From positions 38,632-102,631 of the forward strand of contig NZ_AQXX01000123.1 of NCBI RefSeq assembly GCF_000376785.1: DNA of 64,000 bases, in the 5' to 3' direction. Both the position numbers and the translations under genes were made by a program. The notes under the pieces were generated by a model. That model was given only the letters and a program-made list of their open reading frames with translations. It was not told the origin of the DNA and made no database searches. Of the stretch, positions 9,343 through 24,795 are shown in pieces (position 1 is the stretch's first letter; each line of letters starts with the position of its first letter). Source of the stretch: Hahella ganghwensis DSM 17046 (GTDB lineage Bacteria; Pseudomonadota; Gammaproteobacteria; Pseudomonadales; Oleiphilaceae).

Positions 9343-9848
9343 TACTTCAATCCCTCCACGCCATCCGCATGGTAAATCAGGACGGAAGCGTAACAGGCTA
9401 TCCCCTCTTTTCTACCGGTAAACCCCAACTTTTCAGTAGTCGTGGCTTTGACGCTTACAGAGTCCAGGTCAATGGCACAGTCGTCTGCTACCGCGACTCT
9501 CATCGCTTCAATATGAGGGGCCATTTTGGGCGCCTGCGCGACCACGGTGCTGTCAATATTCCCGATACGATAACCGCTTTCTTCCAGCAGTCGGGTAACA
9601 GCACGCAACAGTTTACGACTGTCGGCTCCCTGGTATTCCAGATCAGTATCCGGGAAGTGATGACCAATATCCCCCAAAGCGGCCGCTCCCAATAATGCAT
9701 CACAGATGGCATGAAGCAATACATCACCATCCGAATGGGCGAGCAAACCAAAGTTATGGGGAATTTTCTGGCCACCGATCATGATATGATCACCGTGGTC
9801 GGCAAATGCGTGAACATCATAGCCCTGCCCGACTCTAAATGGTGCCAT
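9342..9848 (-). CDS. ispF: 2-C-methyl-D-erythritol 2,4-cyclodiphosphate synthase
   Basis: 168 residues. It is the MEP-pathway enzyme that cyclises CDP-ME-2-phosphate. Zinc ligands are in GYDVHAF (Asp11, His13) and [19 protein letters not shown] (His). [10 protein letters not shown] and [19 protein letters not shown] are diagnostic. It is downstream of ispD (60-bp gap) and overlaps truD by one base. Confidence 0.97.
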   Translation of the reverse strand: MAPFRVGQGYDVHAFADHGDHIMIGGQKIPHNFGLLAHSDGDVLLHAICDALLGAAALGDIGHHFPDTDLEYQGADSRKLLRAVTRLLEESGYRIGNIDSTVVAQAPKMAPHIEAMRVAVADDCAIDLDSVSVKATTTEKLGFTGRKEGIACYASVLIYHADGVEGLK

Positions 9849-9907
9849 TGAATCCTCCTACTACAACTTTCAAAAAACCGAACTTCTGAATCAACTGATA
9901 TCAGGCG

Positions 9908-10654
9908 CTAGAGCTCTGCCTGCCTTATGCGATCCAGAAACAACTCTGCCAACGCCAGATCCTGTGGATGGGTAATCTTGATATTGTCACTATGCCCTTC
10001 CACCAATAAAGGCTTATAACCCAACAACTCAAGAGCTGACGCCTCGTCTGTCACTGAGATTTCGCCATTAAGTGCTTCCTGCATACCACGCCATAACAAA
10101 CCGAAACGGAACATTTGCGGCGTATATGCACGCCACAGGTTTTCCCGTGGAATCGTGCTCTTAACCCTTCCATCATTCTCGGCCATTTTCAGTGTATCGG
10201 CGACTGGCACAGCAAGCAGTCCTCCTACATCACTATTAGCGACCGAGGAAATTAACTTCTCTATGTCCTGTAATCTGATACAAGGTCTCGCCACATCATG
10301 TACCAGTACCCAGTCATCATCCCTGGCCTCGCCACTGATCGCCCGCATGGCGTTTAGTACACTGTCTGCGCGTTCAGCTCCGCCAGCAACCGAGATCACT
10401 CTATTTTGATATCGCGGTGCGATGGTCGGCCATACGGAATCCGAATCACTGACCGGTAACCATATGCACTCAATTTGTGGCACACGCAACAACTGATCCA
10501 GAGTGTGCTCAAGCACAGATTTTCCGTTCAAGGTCAGATATTGCTTAGGAACCAGCCCGCCGAACCTACGCCCAATTCCGGCAGCAGGTACAATCACCCA
10601 GATTCTGGCATTGGCATTCTGAGACTGAGACTGAGAAGGAAATTCTGATGACAT
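9908..10654 (-). CDS. ispD: 2-C-methyl-D-erythritol 4-phosphate cytidylyltransferase
   Basis: 248 residues. It transfers CMP from CTP to MEP. The nucleotide-binding loop VPAAGIGRRFGGLVPKQYL is at about 22-40, and VLVHDVARPCI plus VTDEASALE are the metal and MEP-binding motifs. The first 15 residues are Ser/Gln-rich and unlike the family, so the true start may be slightly internal. It lies between ftsB and ispF. Confidence 0.96.
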   Translation of the reverse strand: MSSEFPSQSQSQNANARIWVIVPAAGIGRRFGGLVPKQYLTLNGKSVLEHTLDQLLRVPQIECIWLPVSDSDSVWPTIAPRYQNRVISVAGGAERADSVLNAMRAISGEARDDDWVLVHDVARPCIRLQDIEKLISSVANSDVGGLLAVPVADTLKMAENDGRVKSTIPRENLWRAYTPQMFRFGLLWRGMQEALNGEISVTDEASALELLGYKPLLVEGHSDNIKITHPQDLALAELFLDRIRQAEL

Positions 10655-10920
10655 CTGATTCTGAAAAAGTACGAAAGACTCTGACTAGGAGTGGTTATAA
10701 CTACTTTGCCTTTCACTCGTCTCAGTCCCCCGCCTGAAATGTTCAGGTCGCGGACAATGGCAAGAGTCATGCTAAAGGCGCCAACAATCCAGACGATGGA
10801 TTTAATAAAAGTATGGTAACCGTTGACGAACGCCTTTGCCCGACTTTTTTGGCAAAAACGGATAAAACTGGGATCAGATATTCTAGAAAAGACCAGGCAC
10901 TGAGAGCCTGAGCCAGGAGA

Positions 10921-11217
10921 TCAATTGACGGAGTTTGACTCAATCAGCAGATAGAACTGTTCGTCAGGATAAATCATACCAAGCTGATTTCTGGCACGCT
11001 CCTCAATTGCACTCTGCGCCAGCTTGAGTTCCATAACCTCAGCATCCAGCCTCATATTACGCTCGTGCAGAGTTTGGTTCTCAGACTCCTGCTCCTGAAT
11101 CTGTTGATAGAGGGTATAGGCCTGCGCATAGGAGCCTTCGCCCATCCAGAGGCGAAATTGTAGCAACACCGTTAAAGTTGCCATAAGCACCCAAATCGCT
11201 TTCACACCCTTACCCAT
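10921..11217 (-). CDS. ftsB: Cell division protein FtsB
   Basis: 98 residues, single-pass type II topology: a short basic N-terminus, a TM at about 7-22 and a periplasmic coiled coil (QIQEQESENQTLHERNMRLD). The C-terminal family motif is ERARNQLGMIYPDEQFY. It forms the FtsQLB complex that licenses septal peptidoglycan synthesis. The gene sits downstream of eno as in Pseudomonas, but a terminator separates the two, so it probably has its own promoter in the 284-bp gap. A further 266-bp gap, in which nothing was recognised, separates it from ispD. Confidence 0.93.
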   Translation of the reverse strand: MGKGVKAIWVLMATLTVLLQFRLWMGEGSYAQAYTLYQQIQEQESENQTLHERNMRLDAEVMELKLAQSAIEERARNQLGMIYPDEQFYLLIESNSVN

Positions 11218-11457
11218 TTTCTACTTAGCTTAACTGCTTAACAATACCGCGACTGATCGCCATTACAGCGAGTAACTACCCACTTACGTGTTCAAACGTT
11301 ATTTTTGAACAAGGAACCGACAATTCTAGAGCTTATTAAATATATAGTCGATGACTGTTAATAATTTCCAGTAAGTTTGGCCTATAAATGCATAAAAATT
11401 AAGATTTTTTGTATGCGACCATAAAGGGTCATCAATTTTTTATTACCTGTAATACAA

Positions 11458-11481
11458 AAAAAGGGCCATACGGCCCTTTTT
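11458..11481 (-). terminator. Rho-independent terminator of eno
   Basis: Perfect 10-bp stem (AAAAAGGGCC / GGCCCTTTTT) with a 4-nt loop, 20 bp after the eno stop. On the minus strand it is followed by a run of T. Confidence 0.9.
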
Positions 11482-11501
11482 CATTTCAGGAAACTGATTT
11501 C

Positions 11502-12800
<1,299 letters not shown>

Positions 12801-12993
12801 TTATCTCCTAAAGATTTAGATACCGTAACTGAATGACCAAACAGGTCGACAAATTGTTATTATTCGCCTTGCCTACAAATAGCCTCGATGCTGTCATTAT
12901 TGGCTTATATCGCATATTTGTTTAACGACCAGGCTGACCCTCTAACCTCCCTGATCTTCCGCTAGATAGAAGACCAGGCTATTCAATATTTGC

Positions 12994-13863
<870 letters not shown>

Positions 13864-13982
13864 TCACTGCCGGTCAGCCGTTACCGCACACGCCCCTGTA
13901 CCAGGACGCATACAGCCAGAGGACAGCAACCCCTTATTACTGAAAAAAATTAAACAGCACTGTGAAAAATAAACAGTACTGA

Positions 13983-14018
13983 AAATAAAAAGGGCCAACA
14001 TTCTAACAAATGTGGCCC
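13983..14018 (-). terminator. Rho-independent terminator downstream of pyrG
   Basis: On the minus strand GGGCCACATT pairs with AATGTTGGCCC (one bulged base), followed by TTTTTATTTT. It is about 73 nt past the pyrG stop and separates pyrG from kdsA transcriptionally. Confidence 0.8.
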
Positions 14019-14090
14019 CGGACTGTCCTCTACATTAGTCGACCACAGGCGAGGCAAATCCGCCGAGGTCAACAAGCAATGATAGGCGAC

Positions 14091-15770
<1,680 letters not shown>

Positions 15771-16010
15771 TCATCTCAAGATGGGACGCCAGAATAACAG
15801 AAACCTGAGAGCAGCTCAATCAAAGAAGCATGATACATACGTTGTAACTGATATTGACTGCATGTCCCCCGGTAAAATCCGGGAACCACGGAGAATTACT
15901 TGCAAGGAAGTCGATGACAGATATTCATGAAGGAGTAGTTTAGCGGGAGGATGTAATGTTTCAGGCATCCTTGCCTGATCAGTGGTTCTGAATCTACTGG
16001 AAAGATCTTC

Positions 16011-16712
16011 CTAGTGTGTGAATCGAACCAGACAGTTGTCAAAATCAATTTCAGTGGAGTCTTCCGCTGCTAAAGAGAAGCCGGTATCAGTGATCTTAAA
16101 GCTCGGAGAGAAACAGATTTCTTCCGTTCCACCGTTTGACACCACCACAAAGGCACTTCCAGCTTCGCTGAACGGTTTGTCATTTAGTTCAGACCTGACT
16201 GTAAGCCCATATTTTGGACTGATAGCACCAAAACCCGACAAGTCTTCGCCCAAGTCTTCGCCAACTATATAGAACAATGAAAGATTGCTGAATCGCTTCA
16301 CGATTCTTGGATCACCGCTGCATGTGTCGTTATCGTAAAAATAACCGGCAATATCGAGAACCTTCTCTTCCTCTGCGGTAGATTCCTCAAAGTCTATGTT
16401 GACACTCAACCAGAAATCACCTTCGCCCTGAGAGACCGAACAACCTTCTGAACCAGTAGTAGCACTCCAGCATCCGCCCAGTTCTCCATAGGCTTCATCA
16501 AGACATTCATGCGCCTCGCCAACAATAGCGCCACCACTATTGTTCACATTATCAATATCATCTTCATCCAGGGTGAGATCGGTGTCGATTGGCGTTATAA
16601 CTGCTCCTCCCAGATCAGGACTGGAGCCGCCAGATCCACTGCTGCCGCCGCCGCCGCAGCCCAACATCATGGAGCTGACAATAATTAAAAACATCATTCC
16701 GATGTTATTCAT
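16011..16712 (-). CDS. Putative lipoprotein, unknown function
   Basis: 233 residues. The N-terminus is a lipoprotein signal (MNNIGMMFLIIVSSMMLGC; Cys19), followed by a Gly/Ser linker (GGGGSSGSGGSS) and an acidic Asp-rich stretch. The mature part contains several cysteines (about seven after the lipid Cys), which would be disulfide-bonded in the periplasm. I do not recognise a family. It interrupts the otherwise conserved tilS-pyrG adjacency and looks like a lineage-specific insertion. Confidence 0.7.
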   Translation of the reverse strand: MNNIGMMFLIIVSSMMLGCGGGGSSGSGGSSPDLGGAVITPIDTDLTLDEDDIDNVNNSGGAIVGEAHECLDEAYGELGGCWSATTGSEGCSVSQGEGDFWLSVNIDFEESTAEEEKVLDIAGYFYDNDTCSGDPRIVKRFSNLSLFYIVGEDLGEDLSGFGAISPKYGLTVRSELNDKPFSEAGSAFVVVSNGGTEEICFSPSFKITDTGFSLAAEDSTEIDFDNCLVRFTH

Positions 16713-16830
16713 ATAAATACCTATTCATGCATTGAAAAATGACGCACTGCTGACGCAGTAAGTAACCAAATGTAATTTTTGTGCTGCCATTGTAATAGCT
16801 ATGGTCACAACAGACATTCTATCCATGCTG

Positions 16831-16856
16831 ACAATTTGCAAAGCTTTGCAAATTGT
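16831..16856. repeat. Perfect 26-bp palindrome
   Basis: ACAATTTGCAAAG is followed immediately by its exact reverse complement CTTTGCAAATTGT. It lies in the 237-bp gap between tilS (end 16950) and the lipoprotein gene (start 16712), about 120 bp upstream of the lipoprotein start codon. There is no loop and no T-tract, so an operator for a dimeric regulator is more likely than a terminator. A second small repeat (CTGCTGACGCAG) lies at about 16747-16758. Confidence 0.6.
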
Positions 16857-16949
16857 TAAAGGCGCTTGGTACGCTCCTCCTTTTCCATATAAAACTACTT
16901 TCCTGTTCCAAGTTTCTGACATTAAAGCGAAAACTGACTAACTATCCCG

Positions 16950-18254
16950 TCACCTCCTCCACATTATTTTGTATCCATCCTTTTTTGAGGCAAAATTCTT
17001 GTCCAACACCAGATCACCAACAGCGACCAGGACATCATCGTAAAAGACCAGAGGAATGGATTTACGTTCCCATTCGGGTATCCGCTGCTCGTTTAACCAT
17101 TTCTTCAGAGTGCACCCGCCTTGCCTACCCTCGGGATGGAATTTCTCTCCACCGCGACGATTTCTTACAACTACCCGCTGGCTTTCAAGAGGAGGCTTCA
17201 ACATCCCTCCTCCTACATCACTTTGCGTCAGTAAATCTGCGTAAAGTAAGCCTGACGGCGTTTGCAGTTTGTTTGGAAATTCCCAGACCAAGTCATAATC
17301 TGCAACATCCACAATTGTCACAAGACAGACACTACCCCGATGAATCCCAACTCTTTTGTTGGCATTCAACTGAAACAATCCTTCCGATGACCGACCAAAA
17401 ATAAAGTCGACCAGAGACCGGGTTTTGGACTCGTTCAGATCGATATTCGCACACTGCAACCAATAACGTAATAGATTGAATTGCCTAGGAGTGGAAAGTC
17501 GCCTTAGGCCGGAAATACTGAGGCGGATGTCATCCTCCCGCCCGTCTTTTTGGACTCGACAGGCTGCAAGATCAATCTCCGCAAGATCAGCCAGCATATC
17601 TGCCGCTTCACGACACCAATGCCCGGAGTTAGCGATACGCTCTGCCGCTTTTGGCCAGCGGGTAACTATTTGAGGGAAGATATTATGCCGGATGTAATTG
17701 CGGGAGAACTCAGCGTCACTATTGCTCTCATCTTCGATCCAGCTTAACTGCCAATGCCGGGCAACCACCTCCAGTTCACGACGGTTAAAACTCATGAATG
17801 GGCGCCGGATTTCTCCTTCGGCAAGAGTGCGTATAGCGGGAATCCCTCCCAGTCCACGGACCCCATGCCCCAGAATCATCCGATAAATAATTGTTTCAGC
17901 CTGGTCATCCAGGTGATGTCCCTGTAATAGCATTCCGCGGGGAGGCAGGTACTTCTCGAACACCCGATAGCGTTCAGTGCGCGCTGAAGCTTCAATTCCA
18001 TTCCCTGCAGACAGGACACTGACCTTTTCTACAATCAGCTCAATATCGAGGTTCCGGCATTGCTCTAAACAATGCTGAGCCCAATGATCAGCGTTATGAC
18101 TGAGACCATGATGTATATGAACCGCTTTTAGAGATAGCAGAGACGCGGGGGAATAACGTTGGCAGGCGTGCAGCAGCAAAGTGGAATCAAGGCCGCCGCT
18201 GAAGGCGACCATCCAATCCCTATCGCTTGGAAGGGATTGGATGGTTTCACGCAA
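16950..18254 (-). CDS. tilS: tRNA(Ile)-lysidine synthase
   Basis: About 434 residues. It converts C34 of tRNA-Ile2 to lysidine using ATP and lysine. The PP-loop AFSGGLDSTLLLHA is at about 18-31, LLQGHHLDDQAETIIYRMI follows, and the C-terminal domain has RNRRGGEKFHPEG and TLKKWLNEQRIPEWER. The listed start is a TTG. Homologues have little sequence before the PP-loop, so this start or a nearby non-ATG codon is plausible. It follows accA by 41 bp. Confidence 0.94.
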   Translation of the reverse strand: MRETIQSLPSDRDWMVAFSGGLDSTLLLHACQRYSPASLLSLKAVHIHHGLSHNADHWAQHCLEQCRNLDIELIVEKVSVLSAGNGIEASARTERYRVFEKYLPPRGMLLQGHHLDDQAETIIYRMILGHGVRGLGGIPAIRTLAEGEIRRPFMSFNRRELEVVARHWQLSWIEDESNSDAEFSRNYIRHNIFPQIVTRWPKAAERIANSGHWCREAADMLADLAEIDLAACRVQKDGREDDIRLSISGLRRLSTPRQFNLLRYWLQCANIDLNESKTRSLVDFIFGRSSEGLFQLNANKRVGIHRGSVCLVTIVDVADYDLVWEFPNKLQTPSGLLYADLLTQSDVGGGMLKPPLESQRVVVRNRRGGEKFHPEGRQGGCTLKKWLNEQRIPEWERKSIPLVFYDDVLVAVGDLVLDKNFASKKDGYKIMWRR

Positions 18255-18295
18255 ACGCTGTTCAATTTGAATAGCTGTTTTATCCAGATGACACC

Positions 18296-19273
18296 TTAAT
18301 CGAGGAAGCGCTCGTATGAAGTCAAACGCTCATAACGTTGTTTGACCAATTCTTCCTTACTCAGTTGATTAAGTTCTTCCAACCTGGCCAGCAAAGCACT
18401 CTTGATGGTGGAAGCCATTAACTCAGGATTACGATGTGCGCCTCCTAATGGTTCTTCCAGAACATAATCCGTCAGACCGAGTTCTTTAAGACGCTTTGCT
18501 GTAATTCCCATTGCCTTGGCAGCTTCAGAGGCATAGTCAGCACTTTTCCACAATATCGAGGCGCATCCCTCAGGGGAAATGACTGAATAGGTTGAGTACT
18601 GAAGCATCATCAACCGGTCACAGACACCGATAGCCAAAGCACCACCCGATCCGCCTTCTCCTATCACGGTGGAAATAATGGGCGTTTTCAGACGGGACAT
18701 CACTGCCAGATTGAATGCGATCGCTTCACTCTGGCCGCGCTCTTCAGCGCCGATGCCCGGATAAGCTCCCGGTGTATCGATAAATGTCAGTATGGGAACA
18801 TTAAATCGCTCGGCCAACTCCATCAGGCGCAGAGCCTTGCGATATCCCTCAGGACGGGGCATACCAAAGTTCCGGCGAACCTTCTCTTTGATTTCACGCC
18901 CTTTCTGATGTCCGATCACCATCACCGACTGCCCTTCCAGTCGGGCCAGCCCGCCAACAATGGCTTTGTCATCAGCATACTTACGGTCACCATGGAGCTC
19001 GTCGAAATCATCAAAGATATGCTCAACATAGTCCAGAGTGTATGGCCGCTTAGGGTGCCGGGAGACCCGGGAGGTGTCCCAGGGAGAGAGGTCGGCAAAT
19101 ATGGATTCTGTCAGACTGACACTTTTTGCTTTCAGCCGATTGATTTCATCCGAGATATTGACCTCAGTATCATTGCCCACCAAGCGCAGTTCTTCAATTT
19201 TTTCTTCCAGCTCAGCAATCGGCTGTTCAAAATCCAGGTAGTTGAGATTCATAGACTTGGCTGAATTACTCAT
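18296..19273 (-). CDS. accA: Acetyl-CoA carboxylase carboxyltransferase subunit alpha
   Basis: 325 residues. It transfers CO2 from biotin to acetyl-CoA together with AccD in fatty acid synthesis. Characteristic: [56 protein letters not shown] and [17 protein letters not shown]. Homologues usually start at the second Met (MNLNYLDFE, 19252), so the first seven residues may be extra. It is between dnaE and tilS as in Pseudomonas. Confidence 0.97.
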   Translation of the reverse strand: MSNSAKSMNLNYLDFEQPIAELEEKIEELRLVGNDTEVNISDEINRLKAKSVSLTESIFADLSPWDTSRVSRHPKRPYTLDYVEHIFDDFDELHGDRKYADDKAIVGGLARLEGQSVMVIGHQKGREIKEKVRRNFGMPRPEGYRKALRLMELAERFNVPILTFIDTPGAYPGIGAEERGQSEAIAFNLAVMSRLKTPIISTVIGEGGSGGALAIGVCDRLMMLQYSTYSVISPEGCASILWKSADYASEAAKAMGITAKRLKELGLTDYVLEEPLGGAHRNPELMASTIKSALLARLEELNQLSKEELVKQRYERLTSYERFLD

Positions 19274-19344
19274 AAGTGTTCACATGTCCGTTAAATGTAT
19301 TCATGCAACCCCAGCATCTGACTCAGATAAAACAGTCAAGCATA

Positions 19345-22300
19345 TCAACTGTTATACCTCAACTGCACCCGTTCGCTGCCCAACATGGTACGCAGTCCCT
19401 GGATCAGATCGTCACTGGGATTCACTTTCCAGGACTCGCTCAATCGAAGCTTGGTCCTGGCGGTTTCTGTTTCATAATGAATAACCACAGGGCAACCCTC
19501 ATCAAAAGGTTCACCCAGGGCATTACCCAATTCATCAACGAAACCATTATTAAAATCGTTTTTGTTAAGAAATAGTATAAGCTCTTTGGCGAACTTGAGT
19601 CGGGCTTGACTGATATCTGTGACGGATTTGGCGCGAACAGACAGGCCACCGGAGTACTCATCGTCCTCCACATTTCCCTCAACAACCAGAATCCGGTCAG
19701 TATGCAGCAATTCTTTTGCTTCTTCGTAAGCATTGGAAAATAGAGTGACTTCTATACGCCCACTTCTGTCATCCAGCGTCACAAAGCCAATATATCCACC
19801 GCGCTTGCTTTTCATGGTACGAACGGCGACCACCAGACCAGAAACAGTCTGAATGCCTTTGCCCGGCCTTAGCTCGGAAATCGGTGTGCGCACAAACCGC
19901 CTGACTTCTTCTTCATATTCATCAAAAGGGTGACCGGTCAAATATAATCCCAGCGTATCCTTCTCGAGCTTCAGTCGTTCTTTCTCGGGCCATTCCTTGA
20001 CATGAACCGACGCGGAGTATGCATCGGAATCATCCTCGGGCACCACCTCACCGAACAGATCCATCATACCGGCATTTTCATTACGGGCATGCTGATCAGC
20101 CCGTTGCACGGCCTCGTTGATAGACGCCATCATTCTGGCCCGACCGGGTCCAAGCTTATCCATGGCCCCCGATCGAATCAGTGCTTCCAGTGCACGCTTA
20201 TTTACCCGACGCAGATCAACCCGCTTACAGAAGTCAAACAGATCCCGAAACGGACCGCCGTCAGCTCTGGCGTCCAGAATGCTCTGAATGGGCCCTTCCC
20301 CCAACCCCTTGACTGCGCCCAGTCCGTAGACAATGCGGTTATCATCATCCACGGTAAAGGTGTACTGACTGTTATTGACATCAGGCAACACCAACTCCAG
20401 TTTCATGCGACGGCATTCTTCGATGAGCGTGACCACCTTGTCAGTGTTCTGCATATCCGCAGTCAATACCGCAGCCATAAATGGCGCCGGATAATGCTGC
20501 TTTAGCCAGGCCGTCTGGTAAGAAACCAGTGCATAAGCGGCCGAGTGCGATTTGTTAAACCCATAACCGGCGAACTTTTCCACCAGGTCAAAGATTTTTT
20601 CCGCCAAATCCTGCTCGATGCCTTCATTGACACTCCCCTCAACGAAGATGGCTTTTTGTTTTGCCATCTCCTCGGGCTTCTTTTTACCCATCGCGCGTCG
20701 CAGAAGGTCAGCGCCACCGAGAGTATAACCGGCCATCACCTGAGCAATCTGCATGACCTGTTCCTGGTACAGAATAATTCCGTAGGTCGGCTGCAGAACC
20801 GGCTTCAGTGACTCCAATTGATAGTCCGGATGCGGGTAAGCAAGCTCAGCCCGGCCATGCTTCCGGTTGATAAAGTCGTCTACCATCCCTGACTGCAACG
20901 GTCCCGGACGGAACAGGGCCACCAGAGCGATAATATCTTCGAAACAGTCCGGCTGCAGACGCTTGATCAATTCTTTCATACCCCGGGATTCAAGCTGGAA
21001 TACCGCGGTGGTCTCGCCGTTTTTCAATAGCCGGAAGGTCGCTTCATCGTCAATGGGGATAAAGTTGATATCCAGCGGCGGCTTACCTTCTGCCTCGAGC
21101 TTTGGATTGATCATCTTGACGGCCCAGTCGACGATCGTCAGTGTCCGCAATCCGAGGAAGTCGAATTTTACCAGGCCCGCCTGTTCCACGTCGTCTTTAT
21201 CAAACTGGGTAACCAGGCCCTGTCCGGCCTCATCACAATACAGGGCAGCAAAGTCCGTCAGTTTGGTGGGAGCAATGACCACCCCACCGGCATGCTTACC
21301 AACGTTCCGGGTCACCCCTTCAAGCTTGCGGGCCATTTCCCAGACATCCATGGCCTCTTCGTCGTTAGCCAGATATTCACGCAATGGCTCTTCCGCCTCA
21401 TAGGCTTTAGCCAGCGTCATCCCCACCTCAAATGGAATCAGCTTGGACAGACGATCCCCAAGGGAATAGGGTTTACCCTGTACCCGGGCAACGTCCCGGA
21501 CCACAGCTTTGGCCGCCATGGTACCGAACGTTATGATCTGGCTGACCGCGTTTCGTCCATATGTGTCCGCAACATAACTGATAACCCGATCGCGCCCGTC
21601 CATACAGAAGTCAACGTCGAAGTCGGGCATCGATACCCGTTCCGGATTGAGGAATCGCTCAAACAGGAGGTCATATTCCATTGGGTCAAGATCGGTGATT
21701 TTCTGAGCATAGGCCACCAGCGAACCGGCCCCGGAGCCTCGTCCCGGTCCTACCGGTACACCGTTATTTTTTGCCCACTTGATAAAGTCCATAACGATCA
21801 GGAAGTACCCGGGGAATCCCATCTGAATAATAATATCCAGTTCAAATTTCAGCCGGTCATAATACCTTTGACGTTTTTGCTCATAATCAGGGGAAGACTT
21901 ATCCAACAGGGTCTCAAGTCGTTCCTCAAGCCCCTCTTCCGTGATCTTGATGAAAAACTCATCCATCGTCATCCCCTCAGGGATGGGATAGTTAGGCAGG
22001 AAATACTTGCCAAGTCGTAAATTGACATTACAACGTTTGGCAATTTCCACCGTATTCTCGATGGCCTCGGGGATATCACTAAACAGCTCGATCATTTCCT
22101 CGCCGCTCTTCAGGTACTGCTGCTCACTGAATCGTCTTTCTCGGCGAGGATCATCAATAGTCTTGCTGTCGTGAATACAGACTCGGGCCTCATGGGCGTC
22201 AAAGTCATCCGCAGCCAGAAAGTGGACGTCGTTTGTCGCCACCACCGGGCAACCTGTTGCTATCGCCAGTTCGACACTGGCATGCACACACTCTTCGTCG

Positions 22301-22824
22301 CCAATCCTGTTGGTACGCTGCAACTCCAGATAAAACGCATCTGGAAACACCTCCATCCAGCGGGCCAGACGTTGCTCGGCAAGTTCGGTCTTCCCGGCCA
22401 GCAGAGCTTGGCCGACATCCCCTAGCCTCGCGCCGGAAAGCGCCAGAAGCCCTTCAGCCTGGGCTCTTATCCACTCTTCCTTCAGAATCGGGCGTCCATG
22501 ATGCTGACCTTCCGTATATCCTTTGGAAACCAGCTCTGTCAGGTTGAGATAGCCTTTGTCATTGCGGGCATATAAAGTCAGCCTGAATGGGGCCTCTTCT
22601 TCCTCCAGGTTCTCCACCCAGACATCGACACCGACAATTGGTTTGATTCCGGCCCCGGTAGCTGCCTTGAAATATTTCACCAGGCAGCACATGTTGGATT
22701 GGTCGGTAATTGCCGCTGCAGGCATTTTCATATCGACCAGTTTGCCGACTAATGGTTTTATTTTGACCAGACCATCAACCAGCGAGTATTCCGAATGAAT
22801 TCTTAAATGTATAAAGTCGCCCAT
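19345..22824 (-). CDS. dnaE: DNA polymerase III subunit alpha
   Basis: 1159 residues, the usual length for DnaE. An N-terminal PHP domain ([16 protein letters not shown]) is followed by the polymerase palm with catalytic acids in [14 protein letters not shown] and [14 protein letters not shown]. Helix-hairpin-helix, beta-clamp binding and OB (tRNA-anti) domains are at the C-terminus ([22 protein letters not shown]). It is the replicative chain-elongating subunit. It is upstream of accA with a 71-bp gap. Confidence 0.98.
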   Translation of the reverse strand: MGDFIHLRIHSEYSLVDGLVKIKPLVGKLVDMKMPAAAITDQSNMCCLVKYFKAATGAGIKPIVGVDVWVENLEEEEAPFRLTLYARNDKGYLNLTELVSKGYTEGQHHGRPILKEEWIRAQAEGLLALSGARLGDVGQALLAGKTELAEQRLARWMEVFPDAFYLELQRTNRIGDEECVHASVELAIATGCPVVATNDVHFLAADDFDAHEARVCIHDSKTIDDPRRERRFSEQQYLKSGEEMIELFSDIPEAIENTVEIAKRCNVNLRLGKYFLPNYPIPEGMTMDEFFIKITEEGLEERLETLLDKSSPDYEQKRQRYYDRLKFELDIIIQMGFPGYFLIVMDFIKWAKNNGVPVGPGRGSGAGSLVAYAQKITDLDPMEYDLLFERFLNPERVSMPDFDVDFCMDGRDRVISYVADTYGRNAVSQIITFGTMAAKAVVRDVARVQGKPYSLGDRLSKLIPFEVGMTLAKAYEAEEPLREYLANDEEAMDVWEMARKLEGVTRNVGKHAGGVVIAPTKLTDFAALYCDEAGQGLVTQFDKDDVEQAGLVKFDFLGLRTLTIVDWAVKMINPKLEAEGKPPLDINFIPIDDEATFRLLKNGETTAVFQLESRGMKELIKRLQPDCFEDIIALVALFRPGPLQSGMVDDFINRKHGRAELAYPHPDYQLESLKPVLQPTYGIILYQEQVMQIAQVMAGYTLGGADLLRRAMGKKKPEEMAKQKAIFVEGSVNEGIEQDLAEKIFDLVEKFAGYGFNKSHSAAYALVSYQTAWLKQHYPAPFMAAVLTADMQNTDKVVTLIEECRRMKLELVLPDVNNSQYTFTVDDDNRIVYGLGAVKGLGEGPIQSILDARADGGPFRDLFDFCKRVDLRRVNKRALEALIRSGAMDKLGPGRARMMASINEAVQRADQHARNENAGMMDLFGEVVPEDDSDAYSASVHVKEWPEKERLKLEKDTLGLYLTGHPFDEYEEEVRRFVRTPISELRPGKGIQTVSGLVVAVRTMKSKRGGYIGFVTLDDRSGRIEVTLFSNAYEEAKELLHTDRILVVEGNVEDDEYSGGLSVRAKSVTDISQARLKFAKELILFLNKNDFNNGFVDELGNALGEPFDEGCPVVIHYETETARTKLRLSESWKVNPSDDLIQGLRTMLGSERVQLRYNS

Positions 22825-22948
22825 CGGGCAATAGACCTCTCATATTTGTACATACCGGCCAGGCTTTGTCATTCCAGGCTTTACGAAACCGTATAACGCC
22901 AGGCAAATTATACAAAGCCAAGACAATGCCGGAGCCCTGGCAGCTGAA

Positions 22949-23530
22949 TCAGTTCCCAGCGATTTCAGTCGGCTCTTCGCTCATCATTTCCAATAACCCT
23001 TCCTGGGTTTGCGGCCCTTGCAAAGTTTCCACTATACGCCCGTCGCGGACCAGATAGGTCACGGGCAGAACAGAAGGCCAGGGTAACGTCAGATCCCCCA
23101 GCCTCTCGTCATACAGGACAGGGAACTCAATTGCCATTTTATCAATCACCTGCGCCAGCTCTGCATCCTGGTGACGGTCAAAATCGACCCCGAAAACCTG
23201 AATTCCCTCACGTTTATTTAATTCATTCAGTTCCGGTATCTCTATCCTGCAAGGTGCACACCATTGTGCCCAGAAGTTAACAACGAGCCACCGGCCGTCA
23301 TACGAATCCAGTTGAATCGTCCCCGCATTGGCTGTTTCTATCTCCATGGCGGCTGCAGTTTCCACGGCTGTTACTGCAGAACCAGACGGGTTACCACTGA
23401 CCAGCACATCCTGCTCGCAGGCGGTCATCCCCGCCAACATTAGCCACATTCCACCAATCCAGACGGCCTTCCTGGACCAATTAGCTTTCCTGAAGCAATT
23501 AGCTTTCCCAACTGAAGTCAAAGCACGCAT
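22949..23530 (-). CDS. TlpA/ResA-type thioredoxin-fold lipoprotein
   Basis: 193 residues. The N-terminus has a hydrophobic segment and a possible lipobox (GMTAC, Cys38). The thioredoxin domain is at about 65-190 with the active site NFWAQWCAPCRIEIPEL (Cys91, Cys94) and the cis-Pro region LPVTYLVRDGRIV. This is the TlpA/ResA pattern of membrane-anchored periplasmic reductases used in cytochrome c maturation or disulfide reduction; the substrate is unknown. A 13-bp direct repeat in the signal region encodes KAN-like repeats before the hydrophobic core. Confidence 0.85.
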   Translation of the reverse strand: MRALTSVGKANCFRKANWSRKAVWIGGMWLMLAGMTACEQDVLVSGNPSGSAVTAVETAAAMEIETANAGTIQLDSYDGRWLVVNFWAQWCAPCRIEIPELNELNKREGIQVFGVDFDRHQDAELAQVIDKMAIEFPVLYDERLGDLTLPWPSVLPVTYLVRDGRIVETLQGPQTQEGLLEMMSEEPTEIAGN

Positions 23531-23776
23531 CCCAAGCAGTTGAAAATTATTATGTGCCCAATACCTTTCCCTAAACTAATCAAAGATCCCGAATGGATAA
23601 AAGACTCTGATCAGGTCAATGAGCAACATGGCGATCTTGGGCATTCTACTTTAAACTTGCCTACCCATCACAACCCCATTAGAAAATTATTGACTCGCCC
23701 AAGGCTGGTGTTTGTTTTTTGGCCAATATTCTCCCTTAAACCAAGCATCCTGCGGGCCATACTTTGAGGAATATTC

Positions 23777-24127
23777 ATGACCGGTTTAACGATCTGGCAC
23801 AATCCCCGTTGCTCAAAATCACGTCAAACGTTGGCTCTGATTGAGGAATCAGGAACAGATGCCAATGTGGTCAAATATTTGGAAACACCGCCCTCCGCGG
23901 AAGAAATCAAAGACACGTTGAAAAAACTTGGTATTTCAGCCCGCGAGTTACTCAGAAAAGGGGAAGAGGAATACAAAGCCCTGAATCTCGCCAATTCTGA
24001 GTTGAGTGAAGAGGAATTGATCCAGGCTATGGTCAAAGCCCCCAAGCTGATCGAGCGCCCGGTTGTGATTAAAGGCAGCAAAGCGGTTTTGGGGCGACCT
24101 CCAGAAAACGTTAAATCGCTGCTTTAA
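23777..24127 (+). CDS. ArsC-family reductase
   Basis: 116 residues, glutaredoxin-linked ArsC family. IWHNPRCSKSRQTL holds the catalytic Cys12, and KLIERPVVIKGSKAVLGRPPENV provides the conserved Arg near the C-terminus. It could be a true arsenate reductase or the related YfgD/Spx-like form. There is no arsR or arsB nearby, so an arsenic role is not supported by context. It is followed by a wrbA-like gene, as at the Pseudomonas aeruginosa PA0949-PA0950 locus. Confidence 0.88.
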   Translation: MTGLTIWHNPRCSKSRQTLALIEESGTDANVVKYLETPPSAEEIKDTLKKLGISARELLRKGEEEYKALNLANSELSEEELIQAMVKAPKLIERPVVIKGSKAVLGRPPENVKSLL

Positions 24128-24159
24128 CTGATTTACTGAAGATTCCTATCACCTGTTGA

Positions 24160-24786
<627 letters not shown>

Positions 24787-24795
24787 TTCAGGCGC

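Noticed and set aside
21292..22020. 242-residue plus-strand frame inside dnaE
   Set aside because: Antisense to the conserved DnaE palm; chance open frame.
23777..24127. Arsenic-resistance operon
   Set aside because: No arsR, arsB or acr3 nearby; the ArsC fold alone does not prove an arsenate role.
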